Source of the DNA: Aggregatimonas sangjinii
Lineage (GTDB): Bacteria > Bacteroidota > Bacteroidia > Flavobacteriales > Flavobacteriaceae
Assembly (NCBI RefSeq): GCF_005943945.1
Contig: NZ_CP040710.1
Location: 310,001 to 374,000 of the forward strand
Reading direction: 5' to 3'
Length of the DNA: 64,000 bases
Shown here: one piece after another, positions 1 through 8,963 of the stretch
How positions within the stretch are numbered: the stretch's first letter is position 1
Layout: each line of letters opens with the position of its first letter
Notes under the pieces: generated by a model
Told to the model about the DNA's origin: nothing
Seen by the model: only the letters and a program-made list of their open reading frames with translations
Databases searched by the model: none
Translations under genes and position numbers: made by a program

Positions 1-389
1 GTTATATTCCCCAAAATCACTACCCCGTCAAATACACCCAGCATACCGATCCTCGAGGGAGTTTTGTAGAAATCGCCCGTACCCAAACCAGTGGTCAGTT
101 TTCATTTTCGACCACAGTACCGGGCATTACACGTGGGAACCACTTCCATACGCGAAAAGCAGAGCGGTTTGCCGTGATTAAAGGAAAGGCACTGATCCAG
201 TTGCGAAAAGTAGATTCGGAAGAGATTATTGATTACTATTTGGATGGGGAAGAACCAGCTTATGTAGATATGCCTATTTGGTATACCCATAACATAAAGA
301 ACATTGGGGATGATGAATTGTTAACACTTTTTTGGATCAACGAACCTTACAACCCGGATGATGCGGATACCTTTTTCGTAGAAGTATAA
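1..389 (+). CDS. Cap5F/WbjC-like UDP-sugar reductase, C-terminal cupin domain (5' truncated)
   Basis: Only the last 128 codons are in the window (frame starting at base 3). The visible part is a cupin-type beta-barrel with the stretch TRGNHFHTRKAERF at about 100-187 of the DNA, whose histidines match the metal site of the C-terminal domain of CapF/WbjC. It ends FWINEPYNPDDADTFFVEV. In that family the N-terminal SDR domain (outside the window) reduces a 4-keto UDP-sugar and the cupin domain epimerises it, on the way from UDP-GlcNAc to UDP-N-acetyl-L-fucosamine. The next gene, 18 bases downstream on the same strand, is the 2-epimerase that finishes that pathway, which supports the call. An internal GTG at 174 is not the start, because the frame is open to the window edge. 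Confidence 0.85.
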   Translation, partial: YIPQNHYPVKYTQHTDPRGSFVEIARTQTSGQFSFSTTVPGITRGNHFHTRKAERFAVIKGKALIQLRKVDSEEIIDYYLDGEEPAYVDMPIWYTHNIKNIGDDELLTLFWINEPYNPDDADTFFVEV

Positions 390-407
390 CCTTAAAAAAG
401 CCAAATT

Positions 408-1544
408 TTGCAAAAACTCAAAGTAATGACCGTGGTTGGGACCAGACCCGAAATTATTCGGTTGGCATGTGTTTTAAAAGCCCTAGATGCAAGTGAAGCC
501 ATAAATCATACGCTTGTTCATACTGGCCAAAACTATGATTATGAGCTCAACGAGATTTTTTTTGAGGATATGGGCATTCGCAAACCCGATTATTTTCTGA
601 ATGCCGCAGGCAGCGGAGCTGCGGAGACCATTGGCAACATTCTGATTCTTATCGACCCTCTTCTTAAAGAACTTAGCCCTGATGCATTTTTGGTTTTAGG
701 TGACACCAATAGTTGTCTCTGTGCAATACCTGCCAAAAAAAGAAAAATCCCGGTTTTTCATATGGAAGCAGGAAACCGATGTTTTGACCAACGTGTACCC
801 GAGGAAACCAATAGGAAAATTGTTGATCATATTGCTGATATCAACCTAACATATAGCGATATCGCCCGCGAATATCTTCTTAGGGAAGGGCTGTCCCCTG
901 ATCGTGTTATTAAAACCGGGAGCCCCATGTTCGAGGTTTTGAATGAACAAAAGGTCAAAATCGAAGGATCGGAAGTATTAAAAAGGTTGAAATTGAACAA
1001 GAACAAATATTTTTTGGTTTCATCCCACAGGGAAGAGAATATCGGCAATCTCAAAAACTTCAACGGATTAATTGAATCACTCAATCTAATTGCCGAAAAA
1101 TACAATTACCCGGTTATTGTATCGACCCACCCGAGAACTAGAAAAATGTTGGATTCAAAAAATGTAAAAACCCATCCCTTGATCCAATTTTTGAAGCCTT
1201 TGGGATTTTCTGATTATAACGCCCTTCAATGCAATTCTTTTGCAGTGTTGTCCGACAGTGGAACCATTTCAGAAGAATCATCTATCCTTAATTTTCATGC
1301 TTTGAACATACGAGAAGCGCACGAAAGGCCCGAAGCTATGGAAGAAGCTTCTGTTATGATGGTGGGATTGAATCCCGAACGCATTCTGCAAGGTCTGGCG
1401 GCATTGAAAATCCAAAAAAGAAATGGAGATCGCAATTTTCGTCAAGTTGACGATTATTCCATGCCGAATGTCAGTGAGAAAGTAGTTCGAATAATAATTT
1501 CGTACGTAGACTATATTAACCGAACCGTATGGTCCAAAGTCTAA
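408..1544 (+). CDS. wbjD: UDP-N-acetylglucosamine 2-epimerase family, UDP-L-FucNAc-forming (WbjD/FnlC/Cap5G-like)
   Basis: A 378-residue cytoplasmic epimerase of the WecB fold. Visible motifs are GTRPE at 11-15, LGDTNS at 97-102, HMEAGNR at 118-124 and PEETNR at 131-136, all typical of non-hydrolysing sugar-nucleotide 2-epimerases. The variant EAGNRCFDQRVPEETNR matches the FnlC/WbjD/Cap5G branch, which converts UDP-2-acetamido-2,6-dideoxy-L-talose to UDP-L-FucNAc. It follows the Cap5F-like gene by 18 bases, so the two probably form one operon for a surface polysaccharide. The start is a TTG at 408; the next candidate is ATG 426 (MTVVGTRPE). TTG is preferred because family members usually have several residues before the first beta strand. 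A WecB of enterobacterial common antigen type is less likely given the neighbour. Confidence 0.88.
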   Translation: MQKLKVMTVVGTRPEIIRLACVLKALDASEAINHTLVHTGQNYDYELNEIFFEDMGIRKPDYFLNAAGSGAAETIGNILILIDPLLKELSPDAFLVLGDTNSCLCAIPAKKRKIPVFHMEAGNRCFDQRVPEETNRKIVDHIADINLTYSDIAREYLLREGLSPDRVIKTGSPMFEVLNEQKVKIEGSEVLKRLKLNKNKYFLVSSHREENIGNLKNFNGLIESLNLIAEKYNYPVIVSTHPRTRKMLDSKNVKTHPLIQFLKPLGFSDYNALQCNSFAVLSDSGTISEESSILNFHALNIREAHERPEAMEEASVMMVGLNPERILQGLAALKIQKRNGDRNFRQVDDYSMPNVSEKVVRIIISYVDYINRTVWSKV

Positions 1545-2293
1545 TGACCAGTAGCGCCAAACTTTTCACGGATTACCCAAAAGATAAATTTAGTATTACC
1601 TACAAGATATCTTTTCCATAGTCGTTTAGGTTCCTGCATCATCCTGTAGAACCATTCAAATCCAATATCCTGCACCCATTTTGGCGCCCTATTGACTTTT
1701 GATGCAATAACATCGAAGGCGCCACCAACGCCCATAGAAACGCTCAAGTTTCCCATTTTATCAAAATTGTTATAAACAAATTCTTCTTTCATTGGAGAAG
1801 GGAGGGCAATCAACAATAATTTTGCATTGGAATCGGCTATATCCTCGACTATTTCATCAATTTGTTCATTCGAAAAATAGCCATTTCTGTATCCTACAAC
1901 TACGGGATTTAGAGATAACTCGTTAAACTTATCCCTTACCTTCGTGACAATATCTTCCTCCGCTCCAAAAAGATAAATTCCTATACCGCTATTTGCGCAG
2001 TGGGTAACTACCTGTGACATTAAATCCGTAGCAGGAACCCTTTCTTTTAAAGGCTTCCCAAGAAACGATGATGCCCACAACATGGATATACCATCAGGGT
2101 TAACCAAGTTGGCACTGTTGACCATCCTCACGTAATCGTTACTTTTTTTTGCCAATTCAACACTGGCGGCATTTATGCCAACATGAAAAACCTTTCTGTG
2201 GCCCCCATTCAAAGCCTTTGAGATGAGCTCATAAGATTCCCTGAAGGAATAGTTGTGAACTTTGATACCGAGAATTTCAATTTCTTCTACCAT
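1541..2293 (-). CDS. WecG/TagA/CpsF family glycosyltransferase
   Basis: About 250 residues. It carries the family's signatures: NPDGISMLW in the first third, RVPATDLM, GVGGAFDVIA, and near the end RAPKWVQDIGFEWFYRM followed by EPKRLWKRY. Members transfer N-acetylmannosamine or its uronic acid from a UDP-sugar to an undecaprenyl-linked acceptor at the inner membrane face, early in polysaccharide assembly. ATG 2293 (MVEEIEILG) is chosen because homologous proteins begin just there; an in-frame ATG at 2353 would add a 20-residue unconserved leader. The gene converges on the 2-epimerase gene and overlaps its end by four bases. The exact sugar cannot be read from the sequence. Confidence 0.88.
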   Translation of the reverse strand: MVEEIEILGIKVHNYSFRESYELISKALNGGHRKVFHVGINAASVELAKKSNDYVRMVNSANLVNPDGISMLWASSFLGKPLKERVPATDLMSQVVTHCANSGIGIYLFGAEEDIVTKVRDKFNELSLNPVVVGYRNGYFSNEQIDEIVEDIADSNAKLLLIALPSPMKEEFVYNNFDKMGNLSVSMGVGGAFDVIASKVNRAPKWVQDIGFEWFYRMMQEPKRLWKRYLVGNTKFIFWVIREKFGATGH

Positions 2294-2398
2294 GAATTGA
2301 TTAAAAAACCAATAAGGTTGTTTATTATGTGAAGTCATCCTCAACGGGAACATGACGATATACTTAAGCTAACCTTCCCAAAAGGTTCTGTTCTTAGT

Positions 2399-2477
2399 GG
2401 AGTGTACAGGATTCGAACCAAGGGCCTCTGCCTTGTCAGAGGCAGACAGTGCTCTAAACCAACTGAGCTACTACTCC
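2399..2477 (-). tRNA. atypical tRNA-like sequence, probably a degenerate tRNA gene
   Basis: On the minus strand this reads as a tRNA: acceptor GGAGTAG with 3' partner ending ACTCC, U8-A9, a good D arm (GCTC, loop AGTTGGTTTA, GAGC) and the T-loop TTCGAAT. Several parts are wrong. Five extra nucleotides lie between the D stem and the T stem. The best anticodon stem (CTGCC/GGCAG) has an 8-base loop, TCTGACAA, and a 5-base link from the D stem. Three T-stem pairs are lost or weak, and the last two acceptor pairs mismatch. If the loop is read as CTGACAA the anticodon is GAC (Val). It is more likely a decayed tRNA than a working one; a tRNA covariance-model score would decide. Confidence 0.5.
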
Positions 2478-3214
2478 AATTTTAGTCAACAAACCTAAAT
2501 CCGTAATGGGTAAATAGCATTCCCCATCTCTTTAAACCTTGCAACTATACTATGGAAAACGTTTCTTGGTTTTGCGAACAAATATCGTAAAAATTTCACC
2601 AACCGCTACTGGCCACAAGAGCTATTTAGATTTAACGAATTAGGGTTTGTATATCCGCGATCACTTCTCTGAATAGCCACTCCGCTACGGTAACGCATAT
2701 TCAGGTTGTTTTATTTCATCCGTTCCTCCACATTCCTGCACGTATGATTAAAAGTAGAAAACACTTCATAATTCTTTGCGACGGCTTCTAAAATAAGAAC
2801 TATGGTTATATACTACCATATTTTTTGATTCCCTAAGATAAAATAATGTAACATAAAGGCTCATAACTGATAATCAAAAGCCGACATCCCTAAATGTAGG
2901 ATTTCATTTGATGTCCGATTCGTAATGGTAACCTCTGCTCTGTTTCAGGGCAGTGCTCTAAACCAAATGAGTTGCGCTAGAAAAAGGCGTGTAATCTTGC
3001 AAGGTCTAACACACTTTACAGTTTGCTTCTATTATATTTATAGGCCACTTATTCCAATAGTTCCGAAAGCATATTTCACTTTTATCTTGTAATGGCCAGC
3101 TCCGCACATTTCACTTTCGTTGTTTCTCGAAATGTATACGCGGTTTAAGGTTTTTTACCATTGCTCCCGTATTCTTCCTGAATTCAAACAGAATAAATAC
3201 GTTGTTTTTCAGGA
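2478..3214. other. 737-bp gene-free stretch in the polysaccharide locus
   Basis: No credible coding frame is seen on either strand; the short open frame near 3120 is the antisense shadow of the fucose synthase gene. The one recognisable item is a second decayed tRNA-like sequence at about 2918-2980. The rest is AT-rich with no clear terminator or promoter. Confidence 0.5.
2918..2980 (-). pseudogene. second tRNA relic (D arm to variable loop)
   Basis: The minus strand contains TTTGGTTTAGAGCACTG followed by an anticodon-arm-like hairpin (about CTGCCC, TGAAACA, GAGCAG) and AGAGG. Its D-loop side matches the tRNA-like sequence at 2399-2477 (TTGGTTTAGAGCACTG). The acceptor stem and T arm are not recognisable. 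The loop would give anticodon GAA (Phe) if it were functional. It lies on the same strand about 450 bp from the first relic, so the pair may be remains of a tRNA cluster or of integration events. Confidence 0.4.
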
Positions 3215-4303
3215 CTATCGCCCCAAATACCAGTCGTACATCCTCCGAACTCCAGCTTCCAAGTTCACGGAATGCTTCCAGCCCAAAGCATTCAACTTTT
3301 CCACATTGGTCAACTTTTTGACCGTACCATCGGGTTTTTCGGCATCAAAAAAGAATTCTCCCTTAAAACCAATGGTTTTTTTAATCAATACCGCTAAATC
3401 GGCAATCGAGATGTCCGTTCCGGTGCCTATATTGATATGGGTATTTCTAATCTCCTTCGCATCGGAAGGATGAGTATCCGTGAAATCGATTTGTTCCATT
3501 AAGAAGACACAGGCGTCGGCCATGTCCTCCGACCATAGGAATTCCCGCATTGGTTTTCCGCTGCCCCATATTTCAACCTTGGCAGTATCGTTATCCTCCA
3601 AGGTAACCCCAAATTCGGATAGGACATTCAGAATGGATGCTTTCGAGGAACTTCCATCGATGCCTTTGATCGGTAAACGGTTCAAGTCTTTTTCGATACC
3701 ATCCCAGTCGCCATTTTCCAGCGCCTTTCCGAGATGAATTTTTCGGATGAGTGCCGGAAGTACATGTGACTTTTCCAAATCGAAATTATCGTTTGGGCCG
3801 TATAAGTTTGTAGGCATTACTGAAATGTAATTGGTGCCGTACTGTAAATTATAGCTTTCACATAGTTTAATTCCCGCAATTTTAGCAATGGCATAGGGCT
3901 CGTTGGTGTATTCGAGCACATCGGTCAAAAGGTAATTCTCTTTCATCGGTTGCGGGCAATTCTTCGGATAAATACAAGTACTTCCTAAGAACATAAGTTT
4001 TTTAACCTGATTGCGGTAGCTTTGATGCACTACGTTATTCTGAATCATCAGGTTAGCGTAAATAAATTCACCGCGATAGGTATTATTCGCTACGATACCA
4101 CCCACCTTGGCAGCCGCAAGGAACACATATTCCGGCTTTTCCTGGCTGAAAAACGAGGCTACGGCATTGGTGTCGGTAAGATCGAGCTGCGCATGTGTTC
4201 TATGAATGATATTGGTAAACCCTTTTGCCTCGAGGTTCTTGATAATGGCGCTGCCTACCAACCCGCGGTGACCGGCTACATATATTTTTGAGTCTTTCTT
4301 CAT
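3215..4303 (-). CDS. fcl: GDP-L-fucose synthase (GDP-4-keto-6-deoxymannose epimerase/reductase)
   Basis: A 362-residue extended SDR enzyme. The NAD(P) glycine motif GHRGLVG is at 11-17. The catalytic triad is Ser108 (GSTCIYP), Tyr137 and Lys141 (YAIAK). It makes the last, two-step conversion of GDP-4-keto-6-deoxy-D-mannose to GDP-L-fucose with NADPH. The protein is about 40-50 residues longer than the E. coli enzyme because of an insertion around 205-250, a variant I associate with Bacteroidota members. It lies 3 bp downstream of gmd on the same strand, so the two are surely co-transcribed and together turn GDP-mannose into GDP-fucose. Confidence 0.95.
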   Translation of the reverse strand: MKKDSKIYVAGHRGLVGSAIIKNLEAKGFTNIIHRTHAQLDLTDTNAVASFFSQEKPEYVFLAAAKVGGIVANNTYRGEFIYANLMIQNNVVHQSYRNQVKKLMFLGSTCIYPKNCPQPMKENYLLTDVLEYTNEPYAIAKIAGIKLCESYNLQYGTNYISVMPTNLYGPNDNFDLEKSHVLPALIRKIHLGKALENGDWDGIEKDLNRLPIKGIDGSSSKASILNVLSEFGVTLEDNDTAKVEIWGSGKPMREFLWSEDMADACVFLMEQIDFTDTHPSDAKEIRNTHINIGTGTDISIADLAVLIKKTIGFKGEFFFDAEKPDGTVKKLTNVEKLNALGWKHSVNLEAGVRRMYDWYLGR

Positions 4304-4306
4304 CTG

Positions 4307-5422
4307 CTATTCAAAATAGTTCAGCGTGCGGTAGCCACCTTTTTGAAGGTATTGGTCTTTTTGCATCAATTTCAAGTCGCTTTGCATCATATCCTTAACC
4401 AAGTCTTTTAAGTTGTATTCGGGAATCCAGCCCAGCTTATTATTGGCCTTTGATGCGTCACCGATAAGCAATTCTACTTCCGTAGGCCTAAAGTATTTGG
4501 GGTCTACCGAGAGCACTTCCTTCCCTATTTCCAATTGGTATTCCGGATGGCTACATGATTTGATATAGGCATTTTCTTCAACGCCTTCACCTTTAAATTC
4601 CAATTCGATGCCCACTTCCGCAAAACTCATCCGAACGAACTCCCGAACGGGCGTTGTCTTTCCTGTGGCAATTACCCAATCTTCGGCCTCATCGGCCTGC
4701 AGTATCATCCACATCATACGCACATAATCCTTTGCATGGCCCCAGTCACGCTGCGCATCCAAATTACCGAGGTATAGTTTGTCTTGAAGGCCAAGTGCTA
4801 TTCTTGAGGTAGCACGAGTAATTTTTCTTGTGACGAATGTCTCCCCTCGAATCGGCGATTCATGATTGAAAAGGATACCATTACAAGCATACATACCATA
4901 GGCTTCGCGATAGTTGACGGTTATCCAATACGCATACATCTTCGCAACGGCATACGGACTACGAGGATAAAAGGGAGTGGTTTCGCTCTGGGGTACTTCC
5001 TGTACTTTCCCGTATAGTTCCGAGGTGGAGGCCTGATATATCCTAGTTTTTTTGGTCAACCCCAATAGGCGAACGGCATCCAGGATACGTAATGTGCCCA
5101 AGCCATCAGCGTTTCCGGTGTATTCGGGAACCTCGAAAGATACTTGCACGTGGCTCATTGCCGCAAGGTTGTAGATTTCGTCTGGCTGTATTTCTTGAAT
5201 CAAACGTATCAAGTTGGTGCTATCGGTCATATCACCATAATGTAAAACGAAGTTTCGGTCCTGAATGTGAGGATCTTGATAAATATGATCGATACGGTCG
5301 GTGTTGAAGAGGGATGAACGGCGTTTTAGTCCGTGAACCATATATCCTTTTTTCAGGAGAAACTCACTAAGGTAGGCCCCATCTTGTCCCGTTACCCCTG
5401 TTATCAACGCTACTTTTTTCAT
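4307..5422 (-). CDS. gmd: GDP-mannose 4,6-dehydratase
   Basis: A 371-residue short-chain dehydrogenase fold enzyme. The N-terminus shows the cofactor motif [10 protein letters not shown] at 9-18. Catalytic residues are Thr133 and Glu135 in ASTSELYG and Tyr157/Lys161 in YAVAK. It oxidises C4 and dehydrates GDP-D-mannose to GDP-4-dehydro-6-deoxy-D-mannose, the substrate of the next gene (fcl). Length and sequence are full for the family. It heads a two-gene unit on the minus strand. The 243 bp between it and the histidine kinase gene show no further gene. Confidence 0.96.
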   Translation of the reverse strand: MKKVALITGVTGQDGAYLSEFLLKKGYMVHGLKRRSSLFNTDRIDHIYQDPHIQDRNFVLHYGDMTDSTNLIRLIQEIQPDEIYNLAAMSHVQVSFEVPEYTGNADGLGTLRILDAVRLLGLTKKTRIYQASTSELYGKVQEVPQSETTPFYPRSPYAVAKMYAYWITVNYREAYGMYACNGILFNHESPIRGETFVTRKITRATSRIALGLQDKLYLGNLDAQRDWGHAKDYVRMMWMILQADEAEDWVIATGKTTPVREFVRMSFAEVGIELEFKGEGVEENAYIKSCSHPEYQLEIGKEVLSVDPKYFRPTEVELLIGDASKANNKLGWIPEYNLKDLVKDMMQSDLKLMQKDQYLQKGGYRTLNYFE

Positions 5423-5665
5423 GCTTATGTAATTTGGTATTCTATTATATTAAACAAATAAGGGCAGTAGGTTTTAGTCTATCCTACAAGAACCAACTCC
5501 AAACCACGACCCTATTTTCATTTTTGGCAAAGATAAGATAGAATAGTCTATGATACGGACTCCTTCCGATTGAAAACGGGAATTCTAGATTAAAAGCCCA
5601 TTTTGAAACTCATTTGGTATGATGCCCAGTTCTGTGGAAGTAGCTAAAAGTCGAAGAAGGCATTT

Positions 5666-7036
5666 TCAAAAAACCAAAATAAACGAGGTTTCTTGATATG
5701 GGACGGAATGCACTCGAATTGTGCCACCATGCAGATGCATAATCTGTTTGGACAAGCTCAGCCCGATCCCTGTTCCGGTGTTCTTCGTGGTAAAGAACGG
5801 CACGAAAATTTCATCGATTAGCTCTGGGGGAATACCGGGACCATTATCGGTGATCTGGATATACTTTTTTCCGTTGGTTTCAGATATACCAATCGTGATC
5901 GAAATGAAATATTCCCTTTCAGCGGGAAGCGTCATTTTATCCCCGTTCATCGATTGCTGTGCATTTTTGATGAGATTGATCAGAATTTGGGAAATCTGTT
6001 TTTCGTCAATATACAGTTCCAAGTCTGCCGGCTCCACCAATATTCGGAATTTAATGGCGTCATTCTGACCTTCTTGATCCATCAATACCAGCACCTTGTC
6101 CAAAAGTTTTTGGACCGATACCAATGCTTTGTCGGGCTTAGGGAGGCTTAAAAAACTACGATACGATTGTACGAATTCCATCAAATCCCCTCCCTGTTCC
6201 TTGATGACTTCCAATCCCTTGACCGTATTTTGAATGTGGTCTTCATTTAATTGTATTTGTGGAATCGTGTCCGTCGTCTTAAAATATTTGAGAATAGACT
6301 CCGAAATGGAGGTAATCGGGGTAATCGTATTCATAATTTCATGGGTGAGCACGCGAATAAGCTTTACCCAAGAATCGGTTTCCTTTTCGTCCAGTTCTTT
6401 ATGAATGTCCTGAACAACGACTAATAATAACTCTTGGTCATCAATTTGAATAGAAGTGGATTTTAAGGCCAATTGCGTTTTCTCCCGTTCGTTTTCCAGT
6501 TGAAAGATGCGGCTTTCGAAAGGGGCTAACTCCTCAAAAAGTCGATACAATTTCTCATCAACTTGATTAAACTGTTTGATATGGTTTAAGGGACTATAAT
6601 TTAAAAGGCGTTGCACTGTAGGATTGGCATACAGGATATGCCCTTTAGAATTTATGGTAAGAATACCGATATCTGCCTGTTTCAGAATCTCTTGGTAGTA
6701 TTGCTCTTGGGCTTGTTTTTTTAAGTGGATGTCCTGAATCATCGCATTGAGCATGTTCAAGCTATGATTGAGCTCTTCCAACGATTTTACACTCAGTTTT
6801 TCAGGAAATCGAAGCGTGAAATCCTCATTTTTAATAGCATCGAAAAAATAGGCGATTTTACGGTTGGTGTGATTCACATAGCGTATTAGGGAGACGGTTA
6901 AACCAATTAGAAGCGCAAATGCCAAGCAGGAGAGAATGTATTGGTCTCGAAAAAAGAAAAATCCGGTGGCCAAGGCCGAAACCGAAAGCATCACGATGCG
7001 GAAAATAAGTTGTAAATATATGTATCTACTTACCAT
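5666..7036 (-). CDS. membrane sensor histidine kinase (NtrB-like)
   Basis: 456 residues. Two hydrophobic segments at about 10-30 and 34-52 are joined by a very short loop. A HAMP-like linker follows, then a PAS domain (about 112-210, GILTINSKGHILYANPTVQRLL). The dimerisation/phospho-acceptor helix has His232 in LTHEIMNTITP, and the ATPase domain has NLIKNA, DNGPGIP and GTGIGLSLS. With almost no periplasmic domain it probably senses a membrane or cytoplasmic cue. It is encoded downstream of the NtrC-like regulator on the same strand, 271 bp away across a repeat-rich gap, and is presumably its kinase. The pair lies beside the efflux array and is the best candidate for its regulation (inference from position). 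Confidence 0.9.
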   Translation of the reverse strand: MVSRYIYLQLIFRIVMLSVSALATGFFFFRDQYILSCLAFALLIGLTVSLIRYVNHTNRKIAYFFDAIKNEDFTLRFPEKLSVKSLEELNHSLNMLNAMIQDIHLKKQAQEQYYQEILKQADIGILTINSKGHILYANPTVQRLLNYSPLNHIKQFNQVDEKLYRLFEELAPFESRIFQLENEREKTQLALKSTSIQIDDQELLLVVVQDIHKELDEKETDSWVKLIRVLTHEIMNTITPITSISESILKYFKTTDTIPQIQLNEDHIQNTVKGLEVIKEQGGDLMEFVQSYRSFLSLPKPDKALVSVQKLLDKVLVLMDQEGQNDAIKFRILVEPADLELYIDEKQISQILINLIKNAQQSMNGDKMTLPAEREYFISITIGISETNGKKYIQITDNGPGIPPELIDEIFVPFFTTKNTGTGIGLSLSKQIMHLHGGTIRVHSVPYQETSFILVF

Positions 7037-7070
7037 GGGTTACGATTCGATGTTCAAAGGTTAAAGGGGA

Positions 7071-7305
7071 TTTATGAGTTTAGGTGTTTATGAGTTTATT
7101 TTTTTTCTACTTCCCGCTTCCAACTTCCAACTTCTACTTTTCACTGTTCAAGCATCAACTTCAAAGTCACAGGAGGGTTATGAGTTTAGATGTTTATGAG
7201 TTTATTTTGCTACTTCCCACTTCCCACTTACCACTTACCACTTCCCACTGCCAATTTCCAGCTCCCAACTTCCGACTTCCCACTGCCAACTCCCCACTTC
7301 CTAAA
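7071..7305. repeat. direct repeat plus degenerate ACTTCCC heptamer tract
   Basis: A block of about 42 bp (starting TTATGAGTTTAGRTGTTTA and running into CTACTTCCC) occurs at about 7072 and again at about 7178. The second copy runs into a tract of about 100 bp made of heptamer-like units ACTTCCC, ACTTACC, ACTGCC and close variants (about 7205-7302). On the transcribed minus strand this is GGGAAGT repeated. It fills the gap between the two-component genes and ends just before the regulator's stop codon. It codes for nothing credible. Confidence 0.75.
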
Positions 7306-7307
7306 GC

Positions 7308-8675
7308 TCACTGTTTCCCCGCTTTCTTCATTTTATTGTACAACGTTTGTCGCGAAATGCCCAATTGCTCGGCTGCGGCGCTATAATTACCGTCGTTCTG
7401 ATTAAGTGCATTGGTAATCATTAGCAACTCCATGTCCTCCAGTGTTTCCGGGCCAAGGTCAACCGAAATCGGCTTGCTTACATGCAATAAAAAGTCTTCT
7501 GGTTTTAGAACATTGCTTTCGGAAAGAATTACCGCCCTCTCAATAGTATGCAGCAATTCCCTGATATTCCCGGGCCAGGGGTAGGCCATCAGTTTTTCCT
7601 GTGCGGCCTGATTAATGCGTAAACCTTGTTTCCCGTATTTTGAGATAAACTTGTTCAGATAAAAATCAGCGAGTATTAAAATATCATTGCCTCTTTCCCG
7701 CAAAGGGGGAACCTCTACCCGAATGGTGTTGATGCGATACAACAGGTCTTCCCGAAAAAGTCCGTCGACCACCATCTTGTCCAAATTTTCATTGGTGGCA
7801 CAAATCAACCGAATATCTACTGAAATGGGCTTGTTGGAACCTACTCGGACTATCGTTTTGTTCTGGATTGCCGATAACAGTTTTGCTTGGGTCTGTAAGG
7901 AAAGGTTTCCGATTTCATCCAAAAACAGCGTGCCTCCGTTCGCGGCCTCGAATTTACCCGCGCGATCTTCCTTGGCATCGGTAAAAGCACCTTTGGCATG
8001 CCCGAAAAGCTCGCTTTCGAAAAGACTTTCAGCAATAGAACCCATATCTACGGCGATAAAGACCTCGTTACTACGTGACGAAAGTTTATGTAGTTCCCGT
8101 GCTATTAGTTCTTTACCAGTTCCGTTCTCGCCCGTAACCAATACGTTTACATTTGTTTTGGCCACTTTTCCAACGAGATTCAATACCGTATTGAGCGCTT
8201 TTGAATTACCGATGATATAGTTTTTACTCTGATTGATGTGCTGTTTCAGATGACTCTCTTTCTGTCGCAGTTGGTGTACTTCCTTTTGCGATTTTCGCAG
8301 TTCATAAGCCGATCTTACCGTGGCCAGCAACTTGTCGTTATTCCATGGTTTTAGGATAAAGTCGGCTGCACCTTCCTTTAAGGCTTCCACCGCCAAATCT
8401 ATTGCTCCGTAGGCGGTCATCATAATAACCGAAATGGCAGGGGCTTTTTTTCTAATTTCCCGTAGCCAGAACAATCCTTCATTGCCGGTATTCACGCCTG
8501 CCGAAAAGTTCATATCGAGCATTACGATATCGATTTGATGCAAATCTGGAAAGGAGGAAATTTGATTCGGATTCGAAATGGTAGTCACTGTATTGTACTC
8601 GAATTGCAACAAAATTTCAAGCGCGCTGAGCACGCTTTTATTATCGTCGATAACAAGAATTTTAGCATCTAACAT
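7308..8675 (-). CDS. sigma-54-dependent response regulator (NtrC family)
   Basis: 455 residues from ATG 8675 (MLDAKILVIDDNKSV). The frame continues upstream to 8753, but those 26 residues lie before the receiver domain and are unlikely to be translated. Domains in order: receiver with Asp10/Asp11 and phospho-acceptor Asp54 (VMLDMNF); AAA+ domain with Walker A GENGTGKE, the sigma-54-contacting GAFTDA loop and Walker B LFLDEIGNL; C-terminal Fis-type helix-turn-helix (AAAEQLGISRQTLYNKMKK). When phosphorylated such proteins oligomerise and drive open-complex formation by RpoN holoenzyme. The gene is divergent from the TolC-like gene across 288 bp, so control of the efflux array is likely but inferred. 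Confidence 0.93.
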   Translation of the reverse strand: MLDAKILVIDDNKSVLSALEILLQFEYNTVTTISNPNQISSFPDLHQIDIVMLDMNFSAGVNTGNEGLFWLREIRKKAPAISVIMMTAYGAIDLAVEALKEGAADFILKPWNNDKLLATVRSAYELRKSQKEVHQLRQKESHLKQHINQSKNYIIGNSKALNTVLNLVGKVAKTNVNVLVTGENGTGKELIARELHKLSSRSNEVFIAVDMGSIAESLFESELFGHAKGAFTDAKEDRAGKFEAANGGTLFLDEIGNLSLQTQAKLLSAIQNKTIVRVGSNKPISVDIRLICATNENLDKMVVDGLFREDLLYRINTIRVEVPPLRERGNDILILADFYLNKFISKYGKQGLRINQAAQEKLMAYPWPGNIRELLHTIERAVILSESNVLKPEDFLLHVSKPISVDLGPETLEDMELLMITNALNQNDGNYSAAAEQLGISRQTLYNKMKKAGKQ

Positions 8676-8963
8676 ACAAGGCAAATTAAAAAGAGTCGCT
8701 GCAATAAGCATCCTCGCGACCAAACGATCTATTGATGAGACTATACTATTCAATTACTGGCAACATTCTCCTCACAACGACTGCCCTAAACTACAATTTG
8801 AAATCAGTACTTTGCACAAAGTGTAAAAATATTTGACAATATCTGTACAACTATTTTACAGTCCGACTTTGCAATAAGAACCTTGGTTTTTGTAAATACC
8901 TAATAAACAAACACTTGAGTTATTGGCATAACAATAGTGTATAGTTTGGCATATTAAGATGAT

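Noticed and set aside
7084-7405. Two plus-strand frames across the heptamer tract
   Set aside because: They encode low-complexity Leu/Pro/Thr peptides created by the repeat and run antisense into the regulator gene.
8920-8963. Sigma-54 promoter upstream of the TolC-like gene (TTGGCA at two places)
   Set aside because: Both have a good -24 box but GT or TG instead of GC at -12; not listed as a promoter.
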